A DNA stretch of 10,792 nucleotides, from contig JAILIJ010000132.1 of the NCBI GenBank assembly GCA_024695315.1, positions 1 to 10,792 of the forward strand. Reading direction: 5' to 3'. Positions 1-6,826 of this stretch are shown here, in pieces (within the stretch, counting starts at the first letter, position 1; every line of letters starts with the position of its first letter). The notes under the pieces were generated by a model. It was given only the letters and a program-made list of their open reading frames with translations. It ran no database searches and was not told where the DNA came from. Position numbers and translations under genes: made by a program. Source of the stretch: Bacteroidaceae bacterium (lineage in GTDB: Bacteria; Bacteroidota; Bacteroidia; Bacteroidales; Bacteroidaceae).

Positions 1-61
1 AATAAATCACCTTACAATTCTCTCAACAAACATATTCACATAATCTTAAAATCAGTAAAAT

Positions 62-652
62 ATGAAAAAAATTATCATTGCACTCATGACAGCTTTAACC
101 TGTACATTACCGTCACAAGCACAAGTAAGTTTCGGATTAAAAGCAGGTATAAACATCTCAAAAGTTAGTTTCAATGAAGATGTTGCAACTGCAACAAATC
201 GTGCTGGTATATTTTTAGGACCACAGATGGATATTGACCTTCCTTTCCCTGGTCTGGGAGCTGATATAGCAGTACTGTATGACAATAAGAATGTGAAATT
301 TAAGAGCGGTAAAACAACAGAAAAGGAGTCTCTGCACTACATAGACTTGCCTATTAACGTCAAATATATGATTGGCTTAGGACGAATGTCAAACATATAT
401 TTCGCTACCGGTCCACAATTCTCATGGAATATCGGAGATACTGATATACTGCAAGATAGCTACACTCTAAAGTCTTCTCAGTTCTCATGGAACATAGGAG
501 CAGGCGTGACAGTACTCGGCAGAGTACGATTAGGATACACTTATAATATAGCTTGCGGAAATACAGCCGAAGTAAAAGGAGTATCAAGCCTAACAGATGA
601 CTTCAACTTCAAAAATAATACTCAACAGATTCATTTCACTTATTTATTCTGA
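62..652 (+). CDS. Outer-membrane beta-barrel protein, PorT-like family
   Basis: A 196-residue protein predicted to insert in the outer membrane. Residues 1-20 form a signal peptide: two lysines, a hydrophobic core, then cleavage probably after SQA at residue 20. The mature part starts with a strand-like stretch (VSFGLKAGINIS) and continues as alternating polar and hydrophobic strands with Gly/Asn-rich turns. It ends in Phe (FTYLF), the usual outer-membrane insertion signal. This pattern fits the small Bacteroidetes beta-barrel domain family (OMP_b-brl_2, PorT-like), and the length is normal for it. The motif QFSWNIG occurs twice, at residues 119-125 and 140-146. The specific role is unknown; these proteins are not necessarily linked to type IX secretion. 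The 61 bases upstream show no clear promoter, so it may lie outside the window. The stop overlaps the priA start, so the two are probably co-transcribed. Confidence 0.82.
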   Translation: MKKIIIALMTALTCTLPSQAQVSFGLKAGINISKVSFNEDVATATNRAGIFLGPQMDIDLPFPGLGADIAVLYDNKNVKFKSGKTTEKESLHYIDLPINVKYMIGLGRMSNIYFATGPQFSWNIGDTDILQDSYTLKSSQFSWNIGAGVTVLGRVRLGYTYNIACGNTAEVKGVSSLTDDFNFKNNTQQIHFTYLF

Positions 653-2682
653 TGCTATACGCAGACGTAATACTTCCACTTCCACTACACGACACCTTCA
701 CTTATGCCGTTCCACAAAACATGGAGGACAACATAAAGAGAGGGTGTCGCGTTGTTGTGCCTTTTGGTACAAAGAAAATTTATACGGCAATAGTTGCACG
801 AGTACATGACCAACGTCCGGACTTTCCCGAAATAAAATCTATCAACGAATTGCTGGATACAACGCCTATCGTTACTGAAAAACAACTACAATTATGGAAA
901 TGGATAGCAAGTTATTACATCTGTACTATAGGTGAAATTTACAAGGCGGCTCTTCCTGGGGGACTTAAACCTAAGGACGAAAATGCTATACGCGAAAAGA
1001 ATAAACGAAGAAGAAACTTATTTGCTCAAGATGACACATTTCTCAATAACGAGAAATGTGTATCTTCTCTTTCTGAAGCTCAACAGAAAGCGTTCGATGA
1101 AATTGAAGAGTCTTTTAAAAGTCATAATACCACACTCTTGCATGGTGTGACATCAAGCGGAAAGACTGAAATTTACATCAATCTCATAAAGAAATATATT
1201 GACGAGGGGAAACAGGTTCTCTACATGCTACCAGAAATAGCACTTACCACTCAAATAACAGAGAGATTGGAAAAAGTGTTCTCAGACTGCATGGGTGTTT
1301 ACCATTCTAAGTTCACTGATGCACAACGAGTTGCTGTCTACCAAAAACAAATAAGCAACGAACCATTCAAACTCATTCTCGGTGTACGATCATCCATTTT
1401 CCTCCCATATACTAATCTGGGACTTATCATCGTGGATGAAGAACATGAAAGTTCTTACAAACAACAAGAACCAGCACCAAGATACCACGCTAGAAATACC
1501 GCTCTCGTATTAGCTAATATGTATGGTGCAAAAACTCTTCTCGGAACAGCCACCCCAAGTTTTGAAGTTTACCATGCCGCTCGTAAGGGAAAGTATGGAT
1601 ACGTGGAACTTAATCAAAGATACAAAAACGTCAAATTACCTGACATACATGTCGTTGACATTAAGGAACTGAGACGTAAGAAACTAATGAAGGGGGCTTT
1701 CTCACCTGTATTGATAGATGCCATCAATGAGGCACTTACAAATAAGAAGCAAGTCATTCTTTTTCAAAATAGAAGAGGATTCTCAAACTTCATAGAGTGC
1801 AAAAACTGTGGATGGGTGCCAAGATGTGAACATTGCGATGTAAGCCTAACTTACCACAAAAAAAATAATCAGCTTACTTGCCATTATTGTGGCAATACTT
1901 ACACCCTACCTGAATGCTGTCCTGCATGCGGCGAAAAAAACTTTATCAACAAAGGACTCGGGACAGAGAAGGTGGAAGATCAGATAAAAGAGATTTTTCC
2001 TGAGGCAACAACTCTGAGAATGGACCTCGATACTACACGTTCACGAACATCATACGAGAATATCATCAACGACTTTGCTGAACATAAAGCGGACATTCTC
2101 ATCGGAACACAAATGGTAACCAAAGGCCTTGATTTCGATAATGTTAGTATTGTCGGAATACTTGACGCAGACACAATGCTCAACCAACCTGACTTCAGAA
2201 GCTACGAGCGTTCGTTCCATACATTATCACAAGTGGCAGGACGAGCAGGGCGAAAAGACCAACAAGGACAAGTGTTTCTACAAACACGAAATGCAGATTC
2301 TGACATAATAAAGCAAATCGTGGAAAATGACTACTGGAATATGTTCTATAATCAAATGATGGAAAGAAAGGACTTCCACTATCCTCCTTTTTATAGACTT
2401 ATCAATGTCTACCTCAAACATAAGGACAACCAGTTAATAGGACACCTCGCAGACGATATGGCAGCACTCCTACGTAAATCGTTTGGCGACAGAATACTTG
2501 GACCAGACTGTCCACCTGTAGCAAGGATTCAGTCTATGTACATAAGAAAAATAATGATAAAAATAGAGATTACAGCATCAACAGAAAAGGTAAGAAACGC
2601 CCTTACTGCTATACAATCCCAAATGTTGCAACAACCCGTTGCACATGGTCTAAATATTTATTATGATGTAGACCCGATGTAA
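652..2682 (+). CDS. priA: Primosomal protein N' (replication restart helicase PriA), short form
   Basis: PriA recognises stalled or repaired forks, unwinds the lagging arm and loads the replicative helicase. The order is: N-terminal 3'-DNA-binding domain (about residues 1-105, ending GEIYKAALPGGLKP); helicase lobe 1 with Walker A GVTSSGKT (165-172), DEEH box (262-265) and GTATPS (298-303); a zinc module with eight cysteines (383, 386, 392, 395, 410, 413, 423, 426) at the same spacing as E. coli PriA; lobe 2 with GTQMVTKGLDF (485-495) and QVAGRAGR (527-534); and a C-terminal domain. At 676 residues it is short. Only about 33 charged residues separate the N-terminal domain from the helicase (restarting near SEAQQKAFDEI, 141), so the usual winged-helix region seems absent. 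All helicase and zinc residues are present, so it is probably active. The ATG shares its A with the upstream TGA, suggesting translational coupling. Confidence 0.96.
   Translation: MLYADVILPLPLHDTFTYAVPQNMEDNIKRGCRVVVPFGTKKIYTAIVARVHDQRPDFPEIKSINELLDTTPIVTEKQLQLWKWIASYYICTIGEIYKAALPGGLKPKDENAIREKNKRRRNLFAQDDTFLNNEKCVSSLSEAQQKAFDEIEESFKSHNTTLLHGVTSSGKTEIYINLIKKYIDEGKQVLYMLPEIALTTQITERLEKVFSDCMGVYHSKFTDAQRVAVYQKQISNEPFKLILGVRSSIFLPYTNLGLIIVDEEHESSYKQQEPAPRYHARNTALVLANMYGAKTLLGTATPSFEVYHAARKGKYGYVELNQRYKNVKLPDIHVVDIKELRRKKLMKGAFSPVLIDAINEALTNKKQVILFQNRRGFSNFIECKNCGWVPRCEHCDVSLTYHKKNNQLTCHYCGNTYTLPECCPACGEKNFINKGLGTEKVEDQIKEIFPEATTLRMDLDTTRSRTSYENIINDFAEHKADILIGTQMVTKGLDFDNVSIVGILDADTMLNQPDFRSYERSFHTLSQVAGRAGRKDQQGQVFLQTRNADSDIIKQIVENDYWNMFYNQMMERKDFHYPPFYRLINVYLKHKDNQLIGHLADDMAALLRKSFGDRILGPDCPPVARIQSMYIRKIMIKIEITASTEKVRNALTAIQSQMLQQPVAHGLNIYYDVDPM
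1034..1061. repeat. Perfect 11-bp inverted repeat inside priA
   Basis: ACACATTTCTC (1034-1044) and GAGAAATGTGT (1051-1061) are exact reverse complements separated by six bases (AATAAC). The repeat lies in the codons of the short linker (about residues 128-137) between the DNA-binding and helicase domains of PriA, where the usual winged-helix region is missing. It can form an mRNA hairpin. Whether it is a deletion scar, regulatory, or chance is not known. Confidence 0.75.
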
Positions 2683-2698
2683 TAATGATGACAAAATA

Positions 2699-2730
2699 AC
2701 ACTAAAATAGTGTCATTTACTTTTAATTTA
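2699..2730 (+). terminator. Possible weak terminator after priA
   Basis: A 6-bp stem ACACTA/TAGTGT (2699-2704 and 2708-2713) with a three-base loop lies 16 bases after the priA stop and is followed by a T-rich, interrupted tract. A competing pairing, ATGACA (2688-2693) with TGTCAT (2711-2716), shares its right arm. The stem is AT-rich and the T tract is broken, so termination would be inefficient. It does sit at the expected place, before the thrA promoter. Confidence 0.4.
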
Positions 2731-2762
2731 TTACTCAATAATGGCTATTTCCTAAAAAAGCC

Positions 2763-2793
2763 TTTGTCGTTTACATTAAAAAGAGTAATTTTG
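2763..2793 (+). promoter_or_regulatory. Bacteroidetes-type promoter for thrA
   Basis: TTTG at 2763-2766 and TAATTTTG at 2786-2793 match the Bacteroidetes sigma-ABfr consensus (-33 TTTG, -7 TAnnTTTG) exactly, with a 19-base spacer. Transcription would start near 2800. That leaves only about 25 bases of leader before the thrA ATG, too short for a classical threonine attenuator. Confidence 0.8.
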
Positions 2794-2824
2794 CCGCTAA
2801 ACTCAAATCCAGTTATAACTAAAA

Positions 2825-5305
2825 ATGAAAGTACTGAAATTTGGCGGAACATCCGTAGGTTCCGTAGAAAGCATTCTTAATCTGAAGAAAATTGTAGAGG
2901 CATGCGACGAGCCCGTAGTTGTAGTCGTGTCAGCACTTGGTGGAATAACCGATAAACTCATCGCCACCTCAAAGCTTGCAGTCACCGGGGACACCACATA
3001 CCTCACCTCATATAACGAGATGGTGGAACGCCATCATAACATGATTGAAGCTATTATTACTGATAAGGATAAGAAAACAAAGCTTCTTTCTACTGTAGAC
3101 ACTTTGCTCGAACAACTGAAAGGTATTTATCAAGGTATCTTTCTCATCGGTGACCTAAGCGAAAAAACAAGTAACACTATTGTTTCTTTCGGAGAACGAA
3201 TCTCCAGCAATATCGTTGCTACACTCATCGAAGATGCACAGTGGTACAACTCTCTCGAGTTTATCAAAACAAAGAAAAAACAAGGTAAGAATTTCTTTAG
3301 CAATACAATTTCCGTACCTCTTATAAAGCAGAATTTCACAGACTTCATAAGTGGTAAGGCTAAACATAAAGTATGCCTGGTTGGTGGATTCATATCTACA
3401 GATGCTAATACAGGAGAAATAACAAACTTGGGACGAGGCGGTTCAGACTATACAGCGGCTATACTCGCAGCTGCTCTCGATGCAAGGGTTCTCGAAATAT
3501 GGACTGACGTGAGCGGTTTCATGACTGCTGACCCAAGAGTTATCAATACGGCATATCCTATTGATAAACTATCATACGTGGAGGCTACAGAACTTTGTAA
3601 CTTCGGAGCTAAAGTCGTATACCCTCCTACTATCTACCCTGTTTATGTTAAAAATATACCTATCCTCATCAAGAATACTTTCCACCCAGAGGATAAGGGT
3701 ACAATAATTACTGCTGACAGCGATAAGTCGGCTCGTGCCATTAAAGGTATTTCAAGCATTAATGACACAAGCCTCATCACGGTAAGTGGTCTCTCAATGG
3801 TGGGTGTCATAGGTGTTAACCAACGTATATTCACAGCTTTGGCTGCTAATGGAATAAGCGTGTTCCTCGTCAGCCAGGCTTCTTCAGAAAATAGTACATC
3901 TATCGGTGTACGTAACGAAGATGCTGATGCGGCATGCGAAGTGCTGAACAACGAGTTCGCAAAGGAAATAGAACTCGGAGCGATGTTCAAAATGAAACTT
4001 GAACGCGACTTGGCTACTGTGGCTATCGTCGGCGAGAACATGAAGCATACTCCAGGTATTGCCGGTAAACTCTTCGGAACACTCGGAAGAAATGGTATTA
4101 GCGTAATTGCATGTGCTCAGGGAGCAAGCGAGACTAATATATCTTTTGTTGTTGAAAAGAAGTCTCTTAGAAAGACACTCAACGTCATTCACGACTCTTT
4201 CTTCTTGTCTGAATACCAAGTTCTGAATGTCTTCATCTGCGGTATAGGTACCGTTGGTGCTAGTCTGCTTGAACAGATTGCTGGACAACAACAGAAACTC
4301 ATGAAGGAGAGAAACTTAAAAATCAACATCGTGGGAATTGCAAGTGGACACAATGCCGTTTTCGACAGAAATGGAATAGACTTGACTCAGTTCCTCGATA
4401 AGAATATTTTCTCACTCGACAAACTTCGCTCTTTCATCAAGGCTACTGAACCAAGCAACATGAACAGACTCAAAGAGGAAGTTATCGGAATGAATATATT
4501 TAATAGCGTATTCGTCGATTGTACAGCAAGCGCCGATGTACCACAGCTATACCACGATTTCCTCAGCCATAACATTTCTGTTGTTGCTGCCAATAAGATT
4601 GCTGCTTCTGGCGATTATGACAACTACTACAGACTTAAGACTACAGCACGTCAGAGGGGCGTAAAATTCCTCTTTGAAACAAACGTTGGAGCTGGTCTAC
4701 CTATCATAAATACTATTAATGACCTTTGCAATTCTGGCGATAAGATTGTGAAGATTGAAGCTGTACTCAGCGGTACACTCAACTACATTTTCAACACCAT
4801 TTCCGAGAAAATTCCTTTCTCAGAAACTGTACGTCTTGCAAAGGAAGAAGGATACGCAGAACCAGACCCTCGTGTAGACTTGAGTGGTAAGGATGTAATA
4901 AGAAAACTTGTCATACTATCTCGAGAAGCAGGATATAAACTGAGCCAGGAAGATGTTACCAAACAGCTTTTCCTCGATCAGTCTTTCTTCGACGGCACAT
5001 TGGAGGAGTTCTGGAAAAACCTTCCAAGCGTAGACAAAAAATTTGAAGAGGAGAGAAAGGTTCTCGAAACGAAACACATGAGATGGAGATTCGTCGCTAC
5101 ACTCGAAAACGGAAAGGGTAATGTATCATTACAAAAGGTCGACGAGCACCATCCTTTCTACGACCTCGAAGGAAGCAACAATATCATTCTTATAACTACA
5201 GAACGCTACAACCACTACCCTATGCTCATTCAAGGATATGGAGCCGGAGCAAGCGTTACTGCAGCTGGTGTTTTTGCTGACATCATGTCTATTGCAAACA
5301 TATAA
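2825..5305 (+). CDS. thrA: Bifunctional aspartokinase / homoserine dehydrogenase
   Basis: This 826-residue cytoplasmic enzyme catalyses aspartate to aspartyl phosphate (N-terminal kinase) and aspartate semialdehyde to homoserine (C-terminal dehydrogenase). The kinase part shows KFGGTS (5-10), SFGERISS (121-128), NLGRGGSDYTAA (201-212) and WTDVSG (226-231). Two ACT-type regulatory segments follow at about 315-465, containing ITVSGLSMVGVIG and ATVAIVGENM; in this family they bind threonine for feedback inhibition. The dehydrogenase starts near 465 with the dinucleotide-binding motif GIGTVGAS (473-480), and has VAANK (587-591), VLSGTLNYIFN (647-657) and EGYAEPDPRVDLSG (675-688). Length and order match E. 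coli ThrA (about 820). No domain is broken. The ATG starts directly before the conserved kinase motif and about 25 bases after the predicted transcription start. A terminator-like hairpin follows the stop, separating it from the next threonine gene. Confidence 0.97.
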   Translation: MKVLKFGGTSVGSVESILNLKKIVEACDEPVVVVVSALGGITDKLIATSKLAVTGDTTYLTSYNEMVERHHNMIEAIITDKDKKTKLLSTVDTLLEQLKGIYQGIFLIGDLSEKTSNTIVSFGERISSNIVATLIEDAQWYNSLEFIKTKKKQGKNFFSNTISVPLIKQNFTDFISGKAKHKVCLVGGFISTDANTGEITNLGRGGSDYTAAILAAALDARVLEIWTDVSGFMTADPRVINTAYPIDKLSYVEATELCNFGAKVVYPPTIYPVYVKNIPILIKNTFHPEDKGTIITADSDKSARAIKGISSINDTSLITVSGLSMVGVIGVNQRIFTALAANGISVFLVSQASSENSTSIGVRNEDADAACEVLNNEFAKEIELGAMFKMKLERDLATVAIVGENMKHTPGIAGKLFGTLGRNGISVIACAQGASETNISFVVEKKSLRKTLNVIHDSFFLSEYQVLNVFICGIGTVGASLLEQIAGQQQKLMKERNLKINIVGIASGHNAVFDRNGIDLTQFLDKNIFSLDKLRSFIKATEPSNMNRLKEEVIGMNIFNSVFVDCTASADVPQLYHDFLSHNISVVAANKIAASGDYDNYYRLKTTARQRGVKFLFETNVGAGLPIINTINDLCNSGDKIVKIEAVLSGTLNYIFNTISEKIPFSETVRLAKEEGYAEPDPRVDLSGKDVIRKLVILSREAGYKLSQEDVTKQLFLDQSFFDGTLEEFWKNLPSVDKKFEEERKVLETKHMRWRFVATLENGKGNVSLQKVDEHHPFYDLEGSNNIILITTERYNHYPMLIQGYGAGASVTAAGVFADIMSIANI

Positions 5306-5313
5306 TTTAGCTC

Positions 5314-5332
5314 ACGTCCTACAGAAGGACGT
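5314..5332 (+). promoter_or_regulatory. First hairpin of a tandem pair after thrA
   Basis: ACGTCCT (5314-5320) pairs perfectly with AGGACGT (5326-5332) around a five-base loop, nine bases after the thrA stop. Its arms share the core CGTCC/GGACG with the next hairpin, so the two can fold separately or exchange partners into one long stem: CGTCCT 5315-5320 with AGGACG 5348-5353, enclosing GGACG 5327-5331 with CGTCC 5338-5342. It has no T tract of its own. Confidence 0.6.
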
Positions 5333-5367
5333 CCACTCGTCCAAGTAAGGACGAGTGGAGAATTTTT
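5332..5367 (+). terminator. Terminator-like hairpin between thrA and the kinase gene
   Basis: TCCACTCGTCC (5332-5342) and GGACGAGTGGA (5349-5359) form a perfect 11-bp, GC-containing stem with a six-base loop. It is followed by GAA and five T residues (5363-5367). This is the best intrinsic terminator in the window. It would end the thrA transcript, or act as a partial terminator that lowers expression of the downstream gene. The T tract is short and starts a few bases after the stem, so readthrough is likely. Confidence 0.72.
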
Positions 5368-5386
5368 ACATATAATTAATTCGTAG

Positions 5387-5404
5387 CTACACAAACTACA
5401 CAAA
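5387..5404 (+). repeat. Tandem 9-base direct repeat in the leader
   Basis: CTACACAAA occurs twice back to back (5387-5395 and 5396-5404), preceded by the palindrome GTAGCTAC (5383-5390). It forms an unstructured, C/A-rich, G-free stretch just before the structured part of the apgM leader. Such stretches can be single-stranded binding sites, but no function can be assigned from the sequence. Confidence 0.6.
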
Positions 5405-5459
5405 CGCCATCTACTCCCAATCGGATGGCAGCCCAACACTATGGGCAGGGGAGAACATC
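5405..5459 (+). promoter_or_regulatory. Structured leader that may hide the apgM ribosome binding site
   Basis: Two adjacent hairpins precede the start codon: GCCATC/GATGGC (5406-5411 with 5424-5429) with a 12-base loop, and GCCCA/TGGGC (5431-5435 with 5442-5446) with a six-base loop. The first loop contains CTCCC (5414-5418), which is exactly complementary to GGGAG (5449-5453) in the Shine-Dalgarno sequence. Pairing them would form a pseudoknot that masks the ribosome binding site, as in many translational riboswitches. I do not recognise it as a known riboswitch class. The base pairing is seen in the sequence; control by it is inference. Confidence 0.5.
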
Positions 5460-5463
5460 ATGA
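5425..5463 (+). CDS. Possible 12-codon upstream reading frame coupled to apgM
   Basis: An ATG at 5425 opens a frame encoding MAAQHYGQGRTS. Its TGA stop overlaps the apgM ATG in the classic ATGA arrangement (5460-5463). Its start lies inside the first leader hairpin and has no good ribosome binding site. Translating it would open the leader structure and deliver ribosomes to apgM. It is very short and could be chance, so it is listed only as a candidate regulatory uORF. Confidence 0.22.
   Translation: MAAQHYGQGRTS
5448..5453 (+). promoter_or_regulatory. Strong Shine-Dalgarno sequence of apgM
   Basis: GGGGAG lies six bases before the ATG, close to the ideal spacing. It stands out because the other starts in the window follow A/T-rich sequence with no such motif, which is usual for Bacteroidetes. 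It supports the start at 5460 and is complementary to CTCCC in the loop upstream. Confidence 0.65.
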
Positions 5464-6743
5464 AACATATTATTATTTTAGGTGACGGAATGGCTGACTG
5501 GCCTGTTGAGTCACTCGGAAACAAGACACTTCTACAGTATGCTAACACTCCTTATATGGATCTTCTTGCTAAAAACGGAAGAACAGGTATGCTGAAGACA
5601 GTTCAAGATGGTTTCCATCCTGGTAGTGAGGTTGCAAACTCAAGCATTTTAGGATACGACCAGGAAAAAGTGTATGAAGGACGCGGACCACTTGAGGCCG
5701 CAAGTATTGGCGTGGAACTCGAACCTGGAGATATGGCTATTAGATGCAATATTATCTGCATCGAGGGGGACCATATAAAAAACCACTCTTGCGGACGCCT
5801 GGAAACAGAAGAAGGTGATATACTGATAAAATATCTACAACAGACTTTGGCTAACGATCCAGAAATCGTAGCTAAATATGGAAATATTGTGCATTTTTAT
5901 ACTGGTGTTCAATATAGACATCTGCTGGTCATAAATGGAGGTAGCAAATACTTGAAATGTACTCCTCCTCATGACATTCCTTTGAAACCTTGGAGACCTG
6001 CTCTTATTCAACCTGATACTGAGGCTGAGAAAAAGGCAGAGGAAAGAGGCGAACATACAAAATTGTCTGCCACAGAAACAGCAGAATTGCTAAACACACT
6101 TATAATCAAGTCTCAGGAACTGCTCGGAAAGCATCCTTTCAACGCACAACGAATTGCCGAGGGGAAAGACCCAGCCAACAGTATATGGCCTTGGGCCGGA
6201 GGATACAGACCTCACATGGCTACCCTTCCAGAAACATTCCCACAAATTAAAAAGGGAGCCGTAATAACTGCTGTCGATCTCATTAGGGGTATCGGACATT
6301 ATGCTGGATTGAGATGTATCGACGTTGAAGGCGCAACAGGATTGTATGATACTAATTATGAAGGAAAAACAGCTGCTGCCATAGAAGCGCTGAAAACTGA
6401 TGATTTCGTTTATCTTCATGTCGAAGCAAGCGACGAAGCTGGACACGACGGAGATCTCGACCTCAAACTTATGACTATCGAAAATCTCGACAAGAGAATG
6501 GTAGGCCCTATTTATGAGGAAGTGAAAAACTGGAAAGAACCAGTAGCTATAGCAGTACTTCCTGACCACCCTACTCCAGTGGCTCTAAGAACTCATACTA
6601 ATCAGCCTATTCCTTTCTTGATTTATGCTCCAGGACTCGAAGCTGATAATGTACAGACATTCGATGAGGAGGCTTGCAAAAATGGTTCATACGGAACTTT
6701 GGAAAAAGATGGCTTCATAAGGGCACTAATGAACGTCAACTAA
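5460..6743 (+). CDS. apgM: ApgM-like (COG3635) protein, probable alternative homoserine kinase
   Basis: A 427-residue cytoplasmic metalloenzyme of the alkaline-phosphatase/iPGM superfamily, usually labelled cofactor-independent phosphoglycerate mutase. Visible metal and catalytic motifs are LGDGMADWP (7-15, Asp9), the nucleophile region VANSSILGYD (58-67, Ser61 or Ser62), HVEASDEAGHDGD (320-332, Asp325 and His329) and LPDHPTPV (367-374, Asp369 and His370). No ordinary GHMP-type ThrB is seen between thrA and thrC. Members of this subfamily found in threonine clusters have been proposed as homoserine kinases (TIGR02535, 'proposed homoserine kinase'). The most likely reaction here is therefore homoserine plus a phosphoryl donor giving O-phosphohomoserine. 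This rests on family and context, since the motifs alone cannot separate mutase from kinase. The start is fixed by a strong Shine-Dalgarno sequence and the immediate metal motif. The upstream hairpins and leader suggest control separate from thrA. Confidence 0.93.
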   Translation: MKHIIILGDGMADWPVESLGNKTLLQYANTPYMDLLAKNGRTGMLKTVQDGFHPGSEVANSSILGYDQEKVYEGRGPLEAASIGVELEPGDMAIRCNIICIEGDHIKNHSCGRLETEEGDILIKYLQQTLANDPEIVAKYGNIVHFYTGVQYRHLLVINGGSKYLKCTPPHDIPLKPWRPALIQPDTEAEKKAEERGEHTKLSATETAELLNTLIIKSQELLGKHPFNAQRIAEGKDPANSIWPWAGGYRPHMATLPETFPQIKKGAVITAVDLIRGIGHYAGLRCIDVEGATGLYDTNYEGKTAAAIEALKTDDFVYLHVEASDEAGHDGDLDLKLMTIENLDKRMVGPIYEEVKNWKEPVAIAVLPDHPTPVALRTHTNQPIPFLIYAPGLEADNVQTFDEEACKNGSYGTLEKDGFIRALMNVN

Positions 6744-6795
6744 TTATTAAAAAGCAAGAAATATAATACGTATAGAATTTGAAATGCCTAAAAAC

Positions 6796-6826
6796 TTTTA
6801 TTTTTAACTAATACTTAGTATTTTTG
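6796..6826 (+). promoter_or_regulatory. Bacteroidetes-type promoter for thrC
   Basis: TATTTTTG at 6819-6826 matches the -7 box TAnnTTTG exactly. TTTT at 6796-6799, 19 bases upstream, is one base off the -33 TTTG and has the same spacing as the thrA promoter. Transcription would start near 6833, giving a leader of about 115 bases. That leader is very AT-rich, and I see no convincing stem-loop in it. No good terminator is visible after apgM, so readthrough from upstream is also possible. Confidence 0.65.

Noticed and set aside
2683..2824. Riboswitch or attenuator before thrA
   Set aside because: The predicted transcript start leaves about 25 bases of leader, too short for such a structure. The stem-loop at 2699 lies upstream of the promoter.
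3643..4291. Long minus-strand reading frames inside thrA
   Set aside because: They lie opposite a well-conserved enzyme and have serine/leucine-rich, motif-free translations, so they are antisense shadows.
5273..5310. Promoter for apgM using TTTG 5273-5276 and TAATTTAG 5303-5310
   Set aside because: The -7 box has a mismatch and the 26-base spacer is too long for the Bacteroidetes consensus.
5376..5459. In-frame N-terminal extension of the apgM product
   Set aside because: The frame is open back to 5376 but holds no ATG, GTG or TTG. The start at 5460 has a strong Shine-Dalgarno sequence and gives the conserved N-terminus.
5388..5459. Threonine leader peptide (the open frame contains ACA threonine codons)
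   Set aside because: No usable start codon lies upstream in that frame, and the ACA codons come from the 9-base repeat. There is no threonine/isoleucine run like that of the E. coli thr leader.
6090..6569. 159-residue minus-strand reading frame inside apgM
   Set aside because: It is antisense to a conserved metalloenzyme and has no recognisable domain, signal or promoter.
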